From NCBI GenBank assembly GCA_964576925.1, contig CAZNWJ010000008.1, positions 62,001 through 126,000 of the forward strand: a DNA stretch of 64,000 bases, written 5' to 3'. Every line of letters starts with the position of its first letter. Positions within the stretch are counted from its first letter, which is position 1. The notes beneath the pieces were generated by a model, which saw nothing but the letters and a program-made list of their open reading frames with translations, did no database searches and was not told the origin of the DNA. Shown here piece by piece: positions 14,908 through 23,030 of the stretch. This stretch comes from JADJGC01 sp964576925 (GTDB lineage: Bacteria > Zixibacteria > MSB-5A5 > CAIYYT01). The translations under genes were made by a program, and so were the position numbers.

Positions 14908-16205
14908 CTGATCTCCACCGCGAGGATTGTCGTGTCATCGAGCGCACTCGGGTTGGCGCCGCTGCGGAATCGAACCAACTCGTCCTGAAGAGATTGAGTG
15001 ATTTGCGAGGGACTCGAGGTCCCCTGTTCCTTCATGAAGGCTATTACCCTCTGTCGTCCGAAAAGCGCACCCGCCCGGTTCTCTGCTTCGCTGACTCCAT
15101 CAGTATAGAAGAGGATTCGGTCGCCCGGCTTCACCGGTACCATCTCGCTGCGGTATTCAATTTCCGCAAACTGCCCTAATACTGTTCCCCCGACCCGCCA
15201 CTCTGTGGCGTCTCCCGTGGCCGCCCGATAATGCAGCGGCGGCAAGTGCCCTGCGTTGACGTAAGCACAGCGGTGCGCCGCCAGGTCAAAATGCGCGTAG
15301 GCCAGCGAAATGAACATGTTCTCCGACTTGAGCACCTGCTCGCACAGGAATTTGTTCAGATTGGTGATCAGTTGATCGACCGGCAACCCACGCACCGCTT
15401 CCAGGCGAAAGGCCGACCGTACCGCGGCCATCAACAGCGCCGCCGGAACTCCTTTGCTGGTAACATCGCCGACGATCACGACAAACTCGCTCTCCGAAAG
15501 CCGGATAATGTCGTAATAGTCGCCGCTCACTTGCCCTGCCGGTACGTATGCCGCTTCGATGCGGGCATGCTCAAACTCCGCCGACGATTCTGGCAGCAAT
15601 GTCGCCTGCACCGTCCGCGCCAGGAACAACTCCTGTTCGAGCTTCTGCGCCACGAGCTTTGCTTCAATCAGCGAAGCGTTCTCAATCGCCACCGCCGCAA
15701 ACCGCACCAACAATGTTAAGCGCAACTTGTCTTCTTCTGTGAATTCTCCGCCGGACGCCTTATTGACTATCACCATCACGCCGATCTTTTTCTCTTTGGA
15801 GATAACCGGAATCGCAATCACCGACTCGATGTGATGTGGCAGGTTGTCCTCGCTGTCAACGGGATTTACGATAACGGATTCGGCAACCTCCAACGACCAT
15901 TCCGCGATGTTCTTTCCCTCTTCGGTGCGGATGCTGTTGATTGTCGCGTCGTCAACTCCCCACGATACCCTCGTCTGCAACCGGCCTTCCTGGCAGAGCA
16001 TGATGCTGCCGACCTCGCCGGAGACCATCCGGATCGCCATTTCCATCATGGCGGCCAGGACACTTTCCAGATCGATCAGCGACGTGATCATCAGCCCCAT
16101 TCTGGCAATGTCTTCGAGTTGCGATGACTGATCTGCTAGCTTCGATTCGAGGTCAAAAAGTCTGCGTTCAAAGAGCCCGATTTGATCTTCAATGCGGGAT
16201 AACAT
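14904..16205 (-). CDS. GAF-PP2C serine phosphatase (RsbU/SpoIIE type)
   Basis: 433 residues. A short N-terminal coiled coil (DQIGLFERRLFDLESKL) and a GAF sensor domain (about 40-185) precede a linker helix ELFLARTVQATLLP and the SpoIIE/PP2C phosphatase domain with VSGDYYDI, VGDVTSKGVPAALLM, YVNAGHLPP, FYTDGVSEAEN and DDTTILAVE, which provide the metal-binding aspartates. It should dephosphorylate the STAS protein in response to a ligand or signal bound by the GAF domain. It is the first gene of the long signalling transcript; an obvious promoter was not found. Confidence 0.92.
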   Translation of the reverse strand: MLSRIEDQIGLFERRLFDLESKLADQSSQLEDIARMGLMITSLIDLESVLAAMMEMAIRMVSGEVGSIMLCQEGRLQTRVSWGVDDATINSIRTEEGKNIAEWSLEVAESVIVNPVDSEDNLPHHIESVIAIPVISKEKKIGVMVIVNKASGGEFTEEDKLRLTLLVRFAAVAIENASLIEAKLVAQKLEQELFLARTVQATLLPESSAEFEHARIEAAYVPAGQVSGDYYDIIRLSESEFVVIVGDVTSKGVPAALLMAAVRSAFRLEAVRGLPVDQLITNLNKFLCEQVLKSENMFISLAYAHFDLAAHRCAYVNAGHLPPLHYRAATGDATEWRVGGTVLGQFAEIEYRSEMVPVKPGDRILFYTDGVSEAENRAGALFGRQRVIAFMKEQGTSSPSQITQSLQDELVRFRSGANPSALDDTTILAVEIR

Positions 16206-16670
16206 TCAAATACCGATCGTGTCTAAATTCCTTGACCAATTCGTGTTATGCGGTTTTCCGCCTGCCTGCTTAGGCTATCGGCCTCTGGCGAGGAAACTTG
16301 AAGAATGTCTCCTTTGTTGCCGATTACACAGAGCAGAGTCTGGTGCGTCACTAGATTGATGGAGAGAAGCGAGGCCATTTGCGGCCACCGGAGATTGACC
16401 ATTCTGCCCCTGTTTTATGTTGACAGAGCCCGGTTTTCGCCCTTTATTGGTTAGAGTTACAATTGAGCGCCCCTTGTCGCTCATCTACTTACAGAACTTT
16501 AATTCGGTCGAGCTTCCGAATGGGTGTCTGGAGGGATCCCTCACGCCCGCACAGCACTCAATGGACGAATTAAGTGACACGATCTTAACTTGAGACCATT
16601 CACTGCAAGATGCTCTTCTGCGCCCTGCGCGCGGCTAAACCCTTTGCATTCAAACTTTTCTGGAGGATTC
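16206..16670. other. Divergent intergenic region
   Basis: 465 nt between the divergently transcribed phosphatase and peptidase genes. It contains an inverted repeat ATTCGG/CCGAAT (16502-16521) and a perfect 12-bp palindrome GAGGGATCCCTC (16531-16542). A 69-codon minus-strand frame at 16275-16484 looks random (no ribosome site, no family). Promoters of both genes must lie here, but no strong sigma70 match is evident. Confidence 0.5.
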
Positions 16671-18881
16671 ATGTTTCGCCTGGTAACGGCTGTCGTGGTC
16701 GTGCTTCTGCTCTGCGTCGGGCTGACCGCGCAACAGCGGACCTTTGACTACAAGAACTTGAGCACCGAAGATATCGCCGAACTTAAGCAACTGCGCCACG
16801 AATTCTACGAGGCCAAGTCACTCGGCAAACAGGAGGCAATTCGCCAAGCGCACCTTCTCAAATCGGTCTATCTCGATGGCAATCAGGCGGATTACGATGT
16901 CCGCTATTATGGCATCGACGTCAAGCTCAACTTCACCAACTCTACCATCGACGGCAAAATCGATTATAAGATGGTCGCGGTGGTCAACGGCTTGAATGCC
17001 GTCGATCTGAATCTCACAACGGAGTTGATCGTGGATTCCGTGCGCTTCGGCGCCACTCCGGCGAGCTTCAGCCATAGCGCTAATCTCCTCTCCGTCTCGA
17101 CGCCGGCGCCGATTAGCCTGAACACCGAATTCGCCTTCACCGTCTACTACCACGGAACACCCCTCTTCACCGGCCAGCAAGGCATGGGTTTCGGCTCGGT
17201 GTACGGCAACACGATGTGCTGGACCAACTGCGAACCCTTTGGATCGCGGAACTGGTGGCCCTGCAAGGATCATCCCGAAGATAAGCCCGATTCAGTGAAT
17301 ATCTATGTCGACTATCCCAGCACTTACAAGGTCATGTCTGCTGGTTCGATCGTGACCGATGTCTCCTCCGGAACGGGCCGCAAGCGCATTCACTTCAAGC
17401 ACAACTACCCGATCGCGACCTACCTCGTAGCCATCACCTGCGCTAATTTCACCGCGTCTACCCAGACCTGGAACTACGAGAGCTATTCCATGCCGGTCTA
17501 TTCGTATACCGTGCCGAACATCCCCGCAGCAAAAACTTCGTTCGAGACTTGGATGATCCCCGTGCTCAATTCGCTCTCCGACGGCTGGGGCACTTATCCC
17601 TTCGCTACCGAAAAAGCCGGGAATGCCCACTACGGCTGGGGCGGCGCTATGGAACATCAGACCTGTTCGTTCTATAACCCCACATTCTATGATGACTGGG
17701 TAATCGCCCACGAAACCGGCCACCAGTGGTTCGGCGACATGATCACCTGCCACACTTTTAACCACATTTGGCTCAACGAAGGCTTCGCTTCGTACTCCGA
17801 ACCGCTTTTCTTCGAAGACATCTACGGATTCAACACCTACAAGGCCTACCTGCAATCGCAGAAGTTCCTCGGCGGCGGCACGGTCTACGTGGAAAACATC
17901 TTCAGCGACGACATTTTTGACAACGACCTAGTCTACGACAAGGGTTCGTGGGTCGTCCACATGCTGCGCGGCGTCCTTGGCGACAGCGTCTTTTTCAATG
18001 TTGCCATTCCGGCCTATTACGATTCCGAATTCAAGTACGCTTCGGCGACGACTCAGGACTTTGCCGATGTGATTTCAGATGCCGTCGGCGAGGATATGAA
18101 TTGGTTCGTCTCGCAGTGGATCTATGGCGAAGGAAGTCCCAATTACCAGATTTCTTACCGCTGCGAACCCGAGGGCGGCGGCTACCGTCTCGCCTACCTG
18201 ATCAAGCAAGTTCAGACGGGTGGCACTTTCTTCAAGATGCCGATTCGCACTCGTTTTGTAACGACGGGCGGTAACGTCGATACGACCATTTGGAACGAGG
18301 GTCCCGTCCAGCTTTACTCACTTCACTTCGCCGACTCCGTCACCAATGTGATTTTCGATCCCGATGAGTGGATCCTGCGCCAGGTTTCGACCACTCCATT
18401 CCAGATGACGGTCTTGACGCTCGACCTGCCCGACGGGGAAATCTCGGTCCCCTATTCGCAGCAACTCGAAGCCATTGCCGGCACGCCACCCTATAACTGG
18501 ACTTTCCTCGGTGGTGACCTCCCCTTCGGACTCGACTTCACTGGTGGCGCGATGGCTACGATCACCGGCACGCCCACTTACGCCGCGACCTTTTACTTTA
18601 CGATCTTGTGTCAGGATTCCGCCATTCCGGCGGCTGTCGATACCGTCAGTTATGAACTGACGATTACGCCGCCGCAAAGCGTGGATGGCGATGCTGACAG
18701 CAACGGTATCATCACGATCTCCGACGCTGTCTTCCTGATCACCTACATCTTCGGCGGCGGCCCGGCGCCCTCGCCGTTGTCGCGCGGCGACGCCGATTGT
18801 AATGGTCTGATTACGATTTCCGATGCAGTCATGCTCATTACCTACGTCTTCGGTGCCGGACCGGTTCCGAATTGCCCATAG
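16671..18881 (+). CDS. Secreted M1-family metallopeptidase with Ig-like and dockerin-like repeats
   Basis: 736 residues. ATG at 16671 follows GGAGG at 16662-16666 and opens a signal peptide (LVTAVVVVLLLCVGLTA). The M1 domain has the beta-sandwich N-part, then GAMEH (GAMEN in most relatives) near 325-329, and zinc ligands His347, His351 and Glu370 in HETGH and WLNEGFASY (HExxH-x18-E). After about residue 570 follow a He_PIG/cadherin-like Ig domain (LPDGEISVPYSQQLEAIAG) and two 22-24 residue Ca-binding repeats of dockerin type I (DADSNGIITISDAVFLITY, DADCNGLITISDAVMLITY). Dockerin tails of this kind are common on secreted proteins of Zixibacteria-like genomes; no cohesin partner is in the window. 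Confidence 0.92.
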   Translation: MFRLVTAVVVVLLLCVGLTAQQRTFDYKNLSTEDIAELKQLRHEFYEAKSLGKQEAIRQAHLLKSVYLDGNQADYDVRYYGIDVKLNFTNSTIDGKIDYKMVAVVNGLNAVDLNLTTELIVDSVRFGATPASFSHSANLLSVSTPAPISLNTEFAFTVYYHGTPLFTGQQGMGFGSVYGNTMCWTNCEPFGSRNWWPCKDHPEDKPDSVNIYVDYPSTYKVMSAGSIVTDVSSGTGRKRIHFKHNYPIATYLVAITCANFTASTQTWNYESYSMPVYSYTVPNIPAAKTSFETWMIPVLNSLSDGWGTYPFATEKAGNAHYGWGGAMEHQTCSFYNPTFYDDWVIAHETGHQWFGDMITCHTFNHIWLNEGFASYSEPLFFEDIYGFNTYKAYLQSQKFLGGGTVYVENIFSDDIFDNDLVYDKGSWVVHMLRGVLGDSVFFNVAIPAYYDSEFKYASATTQDFADVISDAVGEDMNWFVSQWIYGEGSPNYQISYRCEPEGGGYRLAYLIKQVQTGGTFFKMPIRTRFVTTGGNVDTTIWNEGPVQLYSLHFADSVTNVIFDPDEWILRQVSTTPFQMTVLTLDLPDGEISVPYSQQLEAIAGTPPYNWTFLGGDLPFGLDFTGGAMATITGTPTYAATFYFTILCQDSAIPAAVDTVSYELTITPPQSVDGDADSNGIITISDAVFLITYIFGGGPAPSPLSRGDADCNGLITISDAVMLITYVFGAGPVPNCP

Positions 18882-18908
18882 CGCCGCACCCCCCCGACCC
18901 AAAACAAA

Positions 18909-18939
18909 CGGGCGAGCTGACTTCTTGTCGGCTCGCCCG
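18909..18939 (-). terminator. Rho-independent terminator, minus strand
   Basis: CGGGCGAGC (18909-18917) pairs with GCTCGCCCG (18931-18939), a 9-bp GC-rich stem with a 13-nt loop. Read on the minus strand it is followed by TTTGTTTT, so it most naturally ends the Lys-rich micro-gene at 18965; it may also stop the peptidase transcript from the other side. Confidence 0.65.
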
Positions 18940-18964
18940 ATTAATTTGCGATCTAATCGCGAAG

Positions 18965-19033
18965 CTACTTTTTCGCCTTCTTGGCCGGCTTCTTCGCGGT
19001 CTTCTTCGCTGGCTTCTTAGCTTTCGTAGCCAT
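18965..19033 (-). CDS. 22-residue Lys/Ala/Pro micro-protein (histone H1-like repeat)
   Basis: ATG at 19033 to TAG gives MATKAKKPAKKT followed by AKKPAKKAKK: three KKxAKK-type repeats and nothing else. AAAGG lies eight nt upstream of the ATG, and a strong terminator begins 26 nt after the stop, so it has the parts of a short monocistronic gene. Repeats of this kind form the DNA-binding tails of bacterial H1/Hc1-like proteins. A DNA- or RNA-binding or charge-neutralising role is inferred. The alternative is a chance frame in a GC-rich CTT-repeat; the overlapping longer frame encodes Arg/Ser-rich low complexity. Confidence 0.5.
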   Translation of the reverse strand: MATKAKKPAKKTAKKPAKKAKK

Positions 19034-19247
19034 CTCTGCTGCCTTTCGTTCGCAAGAGTGCGGTTTGCTTGATCGCGCTCAGAATGACTAAAGAAGAGCG
19101 CGATTTCCATTTTACTTATCGTTCATCCACGCAACCCACTTTAGCTTTTTTGACTTCGCGCGCGTGAAAAAGTGTAGCGACGGCAGCCGCGGATTCGGAT
19201 TTCCGCTCGCAGCGACGTCTCGAGTTACTCCCCGAACACAAACAAGA

Positions 19248-19277
19248 GAGCCGCCACTCCTCGCTGGATGGCGGCTC
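19248..19277 (-). terminator. Rho-independent terminator, minus strand
   Basis: GAGCCGCCA (19248-19256) and TGGCGGCTC (19269-19277) form a 9-bp stem with a 12-nt loop. On the minus strand it lies 26 nt after the stop of the receiver-like gene and is followed by TTGTTTGTG. Confidence 0.65.
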
Positions 19278-19302
19278 CATCTTCAATTCGATATCGATGA
19301 TC

Positions 19303-19818
19303 TCAGGCCAGCCCGACGGCCAGATCCGGCGCGTCTCCCGACTTCCTCGTCTTGCTGCCGATGATTCGCGTGACGGTATCGCGCAGGATCGTCTTGTTTG
19401 CCGGCGTCACCAGGCAAGCATCCGCCAGCCACGTATAGAAATCGTTCCAGTAACTATCGTAATCGCAGGAGAGCAGCACCGAAACCCGCGGGCGCTGTTG
19501 ACTCAGCTGGTCCAGCACGCGGTGGCACTCTTCTCCCGGCTCGGCGGAATTCACAATCACCAGGTCGACCTTCTTGTTACGCTTCAAGAAATCGAACATC
19601 CCCTTCTCGGTTGAGACCGGATGCGGAACATATCCCCCCTCCTTGAGCACATCGACGCATTCGCTGCGGAAAGCATCGTCATGACTGAGGATCAAGATAT
19701 TTTGCACTGCGTCGACCTCCATGTCGTCCCCGTCTCTGGTTTCTTCTCTGTACTCTTCGCTGCCGGTCGCCGTTGTTGCTTCCGCCTCTGAAACGCGGTT
19801 AACGACGTCCTCAAGCAT
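19303..19818 (-). CDS. Degenerate receiver-domain protein
   Basis: 171 residues. After a polar, Glu-rich N-terminus of about 38 residues comes a receiver-like fold: NILILSHDDAFRSECVDVLKE, VDLVIVNSAEPGEE and a final VTPANKTILRDTV. The strand that should end in the phospho-acceptor Asp has Asn instead (VIVN), and one acidic residue of the usual pair is Ser-His-Asp-Asp. It therefore probably works without phosphorylation, as a pseudo-receiver. Two starts are possible: ATG at 19818, or ATG at 19722, which removes the polar extension and has GGGGAC nearby. It ends in its own terminator. Confidence 0.6.
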   Translation of the reverse strand: MLEDVVNRVSEAEATTATGSEEYREETRDGDDMEVDAVQNILILSHDDAFRSECVDVLKEGGYVPHPVSTEKGMFDFLKRNKKVDLVIVNSAEPGEECHRVLDQLSQQRPRVSVLLSCDYDSYWNDFYTWLADACLVTPANKTILRDTVTRIIGSKTRKSGDAPDLAVGLA

Positions 19819-19930
19819 TCACTTGTGTTATACGCCTGCAATCTCTTGGTCGCACCCGTTGCTGTCGACAAAAACTTTTGTCAAGATTAAAAGCTGACTT
19901 CATGGGTGGATTTTGGGGATAGCGCAGCCT

Positions 19931-21190
19931 TCAGGAGCCCGTCCTGACCTCGCCCAGCCGCCTGGCGAGGAACCGGCGTTCGGTCTCGCTTGCCACCAGC
20001 TTCAAGGCGGCCTCAAATCCGGCGATCGCCCGGATTCGATCTCCACTTCTCCAGGACAGCTCGGCTGCAGTGGCATGATACAGGTAGTAACGCTCAAGCT
20101 TGCCGGCCACCGAACCTCTCTGCAGCAGCTCCAGCCCGGAGTTCGGTCCCTCGATTTCGGCGACCGCAATCGCCCGGTTCAGTTCGTAAACCTCCGACGG
20201 ATAGAGTTCGCACAGTTGGTCGTAATAGAACCGAATGCCCTGCCAGTCCGTCGCCTCGTAGCTTGGCGCTGCCGCATGAGCAGCCGCGATTCCGGCTTCC
20301 AGGTGATAGCGACTGAGTTCCGATCCGTCGGCGGCACGTCGCAAGTGCTCCATCCCTTCGTCGATGAGCTGCTGATCCCAGAGTGTACGATCCTGGTTCG
20401 CCAGAAGCACCAATTCGTTTTGCCGGTCGGTCCGTGCCGGCAAGCGCGCGGATTGCAGGCAGATCAGTGCTGCCAGTGCCCTTACTGTCGGCCGCTCACT
20501 ATTCCCCTGGGCGATCAGAATTCGCGTCAGCCGCAGCGCCTCCGCACACAGTTCGAAGCGGACGAGATTCTCGTGTCCGTGCGCCGAATACCCCTCATTG
20601 AATAACAGGTAGATAACGCTCAAAACCGAGTCCAGTCGCTCGTCAAGCTGCCGCGTTCCCGGCACCTCGATCTCCGGCGATATCTCGCCCAGCCGCGTCT
20701 TTGCCCGGTGGATCCGCTGAGCAATTGTCGCTTCCTCCGTAACGAAAGCGGCGGCAATCTCGCGGGTGCTCAAACCGCAGACCAGCTTGAGAGTAAGCGC
20801 AATCTGTCCTTCCTTAGGGAGTTGCGGATGGCAGCAGGCGCAGATCATCGCCAACTCCCCGTCCGCAATCTCTGCGGCGTATCCCGGAGCAGCTTCTGAG
20901 CCCGCAACGCTTAGCTCAGGGACATGGCTCTCCGCATATCGCAAGTGTCTCAGCGTATCGATCAGGCGGTTGCGTGCGGCAGTGAATATCCAAGCTCCGG
21001 GATTACTCGGAACACCCTTGAGCGGCCAGACGCGGAGCGCGGCCATCAGTGCATCCTGAACGGAATCTTCAATCGCGTTCAAATGCCGGATGCCGAATCG
21101 CACGGAGAGCCGCGAAACCGTCGCGCCCCACTGGTGACGAAACAGGTGTTCGACAAGCGCATCCACCGGTTGGCGCCCGGAGCCGCTCAT
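19931..21190 (-). CDS. ECF sigma factor of the ECF42 (DGPF-associated) type
   Basis: 419 residues. The N-terminal part has sigma region 2 (DSVQDALMAALRVWP, AWIFTAARNRLIDTLRH) and region 4 (LTLKLVCGLSTREIAAAF, EATIAQRIHRAKTRL). It is followed by a helical, TPR-like extension of about 220 residues with LDSVLSVIYLLFNEGYSA and HLRRAADGSELSRYHLEAGIAA. That extension defines the ECF42 group, which has no anti-sigma factor and is encoded next to YCII/DGPF proteins. The DGPF gene is 39 nt upstream on the same strand, so the unit is canonical. The C-terminal domain is thought to control activity. Region 2 lacks any signal for membrane control. Confidence 0.9.
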   Translation of the reverse strand: MSGSGRQPVDALVEHLFRHQWGATVSRLSVRFGIRHLNAIEDSVQDALMAALRVWPLKGVPSNPGAWIFTAARNRLIDTLRHLRYAESHVPELSVAGSEAAPGYAAEIADGELAMICACCHPQLPKEGQIALTLKLVCGLSTREIAAAFVTEEATIAQRIHRAKTRLGEISPEIEVPGTRQLDERLDSVLSVIYLLFNEGYSAHGHENLVRFELCAEALRLTRILIAQGNSERPTVRALAALICLQSARLPARTDRQNELVLLANQDRTLWDQQLIDEGMEHLRRAADGSELSRYHLEAGIAAAHAAAPSYEATDWQGIRFYYDQLCELYPSEVYELNRAIAVAEIEGPNSGLELLQRGSVAGKLERYYLYHATAAELSWRSGDRIRAIAGFEAALKLVASETERRFLARRLGEVRTGS

Positions 21191-21229
21191 CGCGCACCTC
21201 TCCGAGTTCGGATTGGCGCAAACGACCGG

Positions 21230-21568
21230 CTATTGGTAATCACTGATTTGACGCACCTCGACCCAGCCGCCATTATTTAAATTGGGGCTCTGTGCGGCGA
21301 TGGCGACCGCCTCCTCATAATCAGCAGCCTCGATGAGAAAATACCCCCCCACGGCATCCTTGGTCTCCACAAACGGCCCGTCGGTCACCCGGTTGCCGCT
21401 CCTGGCCACGACGCGGCCGTTCCCTTGAAGTTCGTCTCCCGCCTTGAACTTTCCCTTTTCCCGCAATGACCTAACCCAGGAAATATACTCCTGCACCAAC
21501 GACTGCATCTCTTCCGGCGATTTGCGGTCGGCTTCGCCCCCGCGAAACAAGAACATGAATTCCGGCAT
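21230..21568 (-). CDS. YCII-related DGPF-domain protein
   Basis: 112 residues. Begins MPEFMFLFRGGEADR and contains VTDGPFVETKDAVGGYFLI, including the Asp-Gly-Pro-Phe motif that names the family. It has a ferredoxin-like YCII fold of unknown enzymatic activity. It lies just upstream of the ECF42 sigma factor, its usual neighbour and probable regulon member. AAAGAGC precedes the ATG. Function unknown; the pairing is the strongest information. Confidence 0.88.
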   Translation of the reverse strand: MPEFMFLFRGGEADRKSPEEMQSLVQEYISWVRSLREKGKFKAGDELQGNGRVVARSGNRVTDGPFVETKDAVGGYFLIEAADYEEAVAIAAQSPNLNNGGWVEVRQISDYQ

Positions 21569-21716
21569 ACGCTCTTTCCTCGTTTGCTAAGTTACGTGCC
21601 ATCGTCCAGCCGAATCCCGACTGGTGTAGATCAACACTATGACGATTGCACGACCGCTTTCTTGACAACATTACGGCGGTTACCTGGCCCCTGTTGAAGA
21701 GTCTTACAAAGACTTA

Positions 21717-21743
21717 GAGCCGTAACGCATGGCGCTACGGCTC
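21717..21743 (-). terminator. Hairpin terminator downstream of the DUF2807 gene
   Basis: GAGCCGTA (21717-21724) pairs with TACGGCTC (21736-21743) around an 11-nt loop. It lies 36 nt past the stop of the minus-strand DUF2807 gene; TAAGTCTTTG follows on that strand, a modest T-rich tail. Confidence 0.5.
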
Positions 21744-21778
21744 CGTCTTTAGAGGAAGACTGAAATCGGATTTCTTAA

Positions 21779-22468
21779 TTACTTAATTTTTCTAATCTTA
21801 CCCGATCCGTTGACGCTGCTGTAGATCGCTTCCGGCTTGCCTGTGTAAAGAACATCCCCGCTGCCGTTGACCTCCGCGTCAAGAGACCCTGTCGCCGCCA
21901 CTCTGGCTGCGCCGCTGCCGTTGATCGTCACCGCAACATCGCCCGCTGCCAGTTCCGTAGCATCGACGTCTCCCGAACCGTTAATCTCAATATCAATGAA
22001 CTCAGAAGTCCCATCGAGGTGAACATCCCCGGAGCCGCTCAGGATAATCCGGAATTTCTTGTTGTTCAGGTTGTGGACGTCAATAACGCCCGAACCCTCG
22101 GTCATTATCAAGTCAATCGCCGGCACGCTTACCTTGATCTGCACGCTGTTTCGGGAGGAAAATGACTCCTCAGTATCGATGACCAGCGTCTTGCCGTCAA
22201 CTTCGGTGCGGATAAAATCAATCAAGTTATCGTCAAAACTCAGGCTCACCGCCTGCGGCTTGCCGACCTCTACCACCATCTCTACCGATAGATTAGTCTC
22301 GATGCGGCTAAAGGCTTCAACAGTGCGTTCCTGCGTAACCAGATCGCCGCTGCCTTTGGTGCCGCTGCCCCACTTGCCGACACTGTGCTGCCAGTTCTTG
22401 GCAAACGCCCCGCCGAATCCCAGCAGCGCCACGGCAATTGCGAAATTGAGAATGTGACGTAGACTCAT
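21779..22468 (-). CDS. Exported DUF2807 (head GIN domain) protein
   Basis: 229 residues. ATG at 22468 with GGAG upstream opens a signal peptide (LNFAIAVALLGFGGAFA). The rest is a right-handed beta-type repeat typical of DUF2807, with recurring IEINGSGDVDATELAAGDV, VTINGSGAARVAATGSL and VNGSGKIRKIK: each turn has the Asn/Ser-Gly-Ser-Gly box. Such proteins are presumed surface-exposed adhesive or scaffolding proteins; the activity is not known. An upstream in-frame Met at 22567 would add 33 residues without a signal and is rejected. Confidence 0.85.
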   Translation of the reverse strand: MSLRHILNFAIAVALLGFGGAFAKNWQHSVGKWGSGTKGSGDLVTQERTVEAFSRIETNLSVEMVVEVGKPQAVSLSFDDNLIDFIRTEVDGKTLVIDTEESFSSRNSVQIKVSVPAIDLIMTEGSGVIDVHNLNNKKFRIILSGSGDVHLDGTSEFIDIEINGSGDVDATELAAGDVAVTINGSGAARVAATGSLDAEVNGSGDVLYTGKPEAIYSSVNGSGKIRKIK

Positions 22469-22532
22469 TTGCGCTCCGTTGCTTAGTTGGCTTAGTATAC
22501 GGAGCGCTTTCGTCGAAAGTTGCGGATTTTTC

Positions 22533-22976
22533 TTAAGACAAGATCGGTGCGAGGTGCATCCCGGCAATCAAGTAGTAAATCACTACGTAGCGCAGGCTCC
22601 GCGTCGAATAGACGATCGTCGCAAACTGGGCGAACGGCCACCGCACTGTGCCGGCATAAATCGTGATCGGGTCTCCAATCACCGGCAACCAGGAAGCCAG
22701 CAAAAACGCGATTCCATAGCGCTTGTGCTTGCGGGCAAAGTCCTCCAATTGACCCTGGTCGAACCGCGCAAAGCGTTCCGTCAGCCACTTCCCGCCGTAA
22801 CTGCCGACCCAATAATTGAAAGTCACACCCGCGCAATTGCCGACCGACGCAAGTGCGATGCACGACCACGGGTCGTATCCGAGATAGATCGCCGTGACAA
22901 AGATAACTTCCGAGGATAGCGGTATGATGGTCGCGGATACAAACGACGTCAGGAGCAGCGCGGCATACATCTCCAT
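22533..22976 (-). CDS. DedA/VTT-family inner membrane protein, YqaA-like
   Basis: 147 residues with about four hydrophobic segments. The VTT pattern is visible: LSSEVIFVTAIYLGYDPWSC, VGNCAGVTFNYWVGSYGG and ASWLPVIGDPITIYAGTVR, the last being the re-entrant GDP region. DedA-related proteins are associated with lipid scrambling and membrane homeostasis. The short length and N-terminal Pro-Leu-Ser-Ser-Glu put it in the YqaA branch. It lies 64 nt upstream of the DUF2807 gene. Confidence 0.85.
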   Translation of the reverse strand: MEMYAALLLTSFVSATIIPLSSEVIFVTAIYLGYDPWSCIALASVGNCAGVTFNYWVGSYGGKWLTERFARFDQGQLEDFARKHKRYGIAFLLASWLPVIGDPITIYAGTVRWPFAQFATIVYSTRSLRYVVIYYLIAGMHLAPILS

Positions 22977-23030
22977 GGCATCAAGTATACTCGATCGGCT
23001 CGCGACCGTGCAAGCAGATCAGGCGCGCCG

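Noticed and set aside
16275..16484. Minus-strand frame of 69 codons between the phosphatase and the peptidase
   Set aside because: No ribosome site, low-complexity composition, no conserved feature.
18838..19110. Arg/Ser-rich 90-codon frame overlapping the Lys-rich micro-gene
   Set aside because: Runs through the terminator hairpin and into the end of the peptidase gene; the shorter frame has the better signals.
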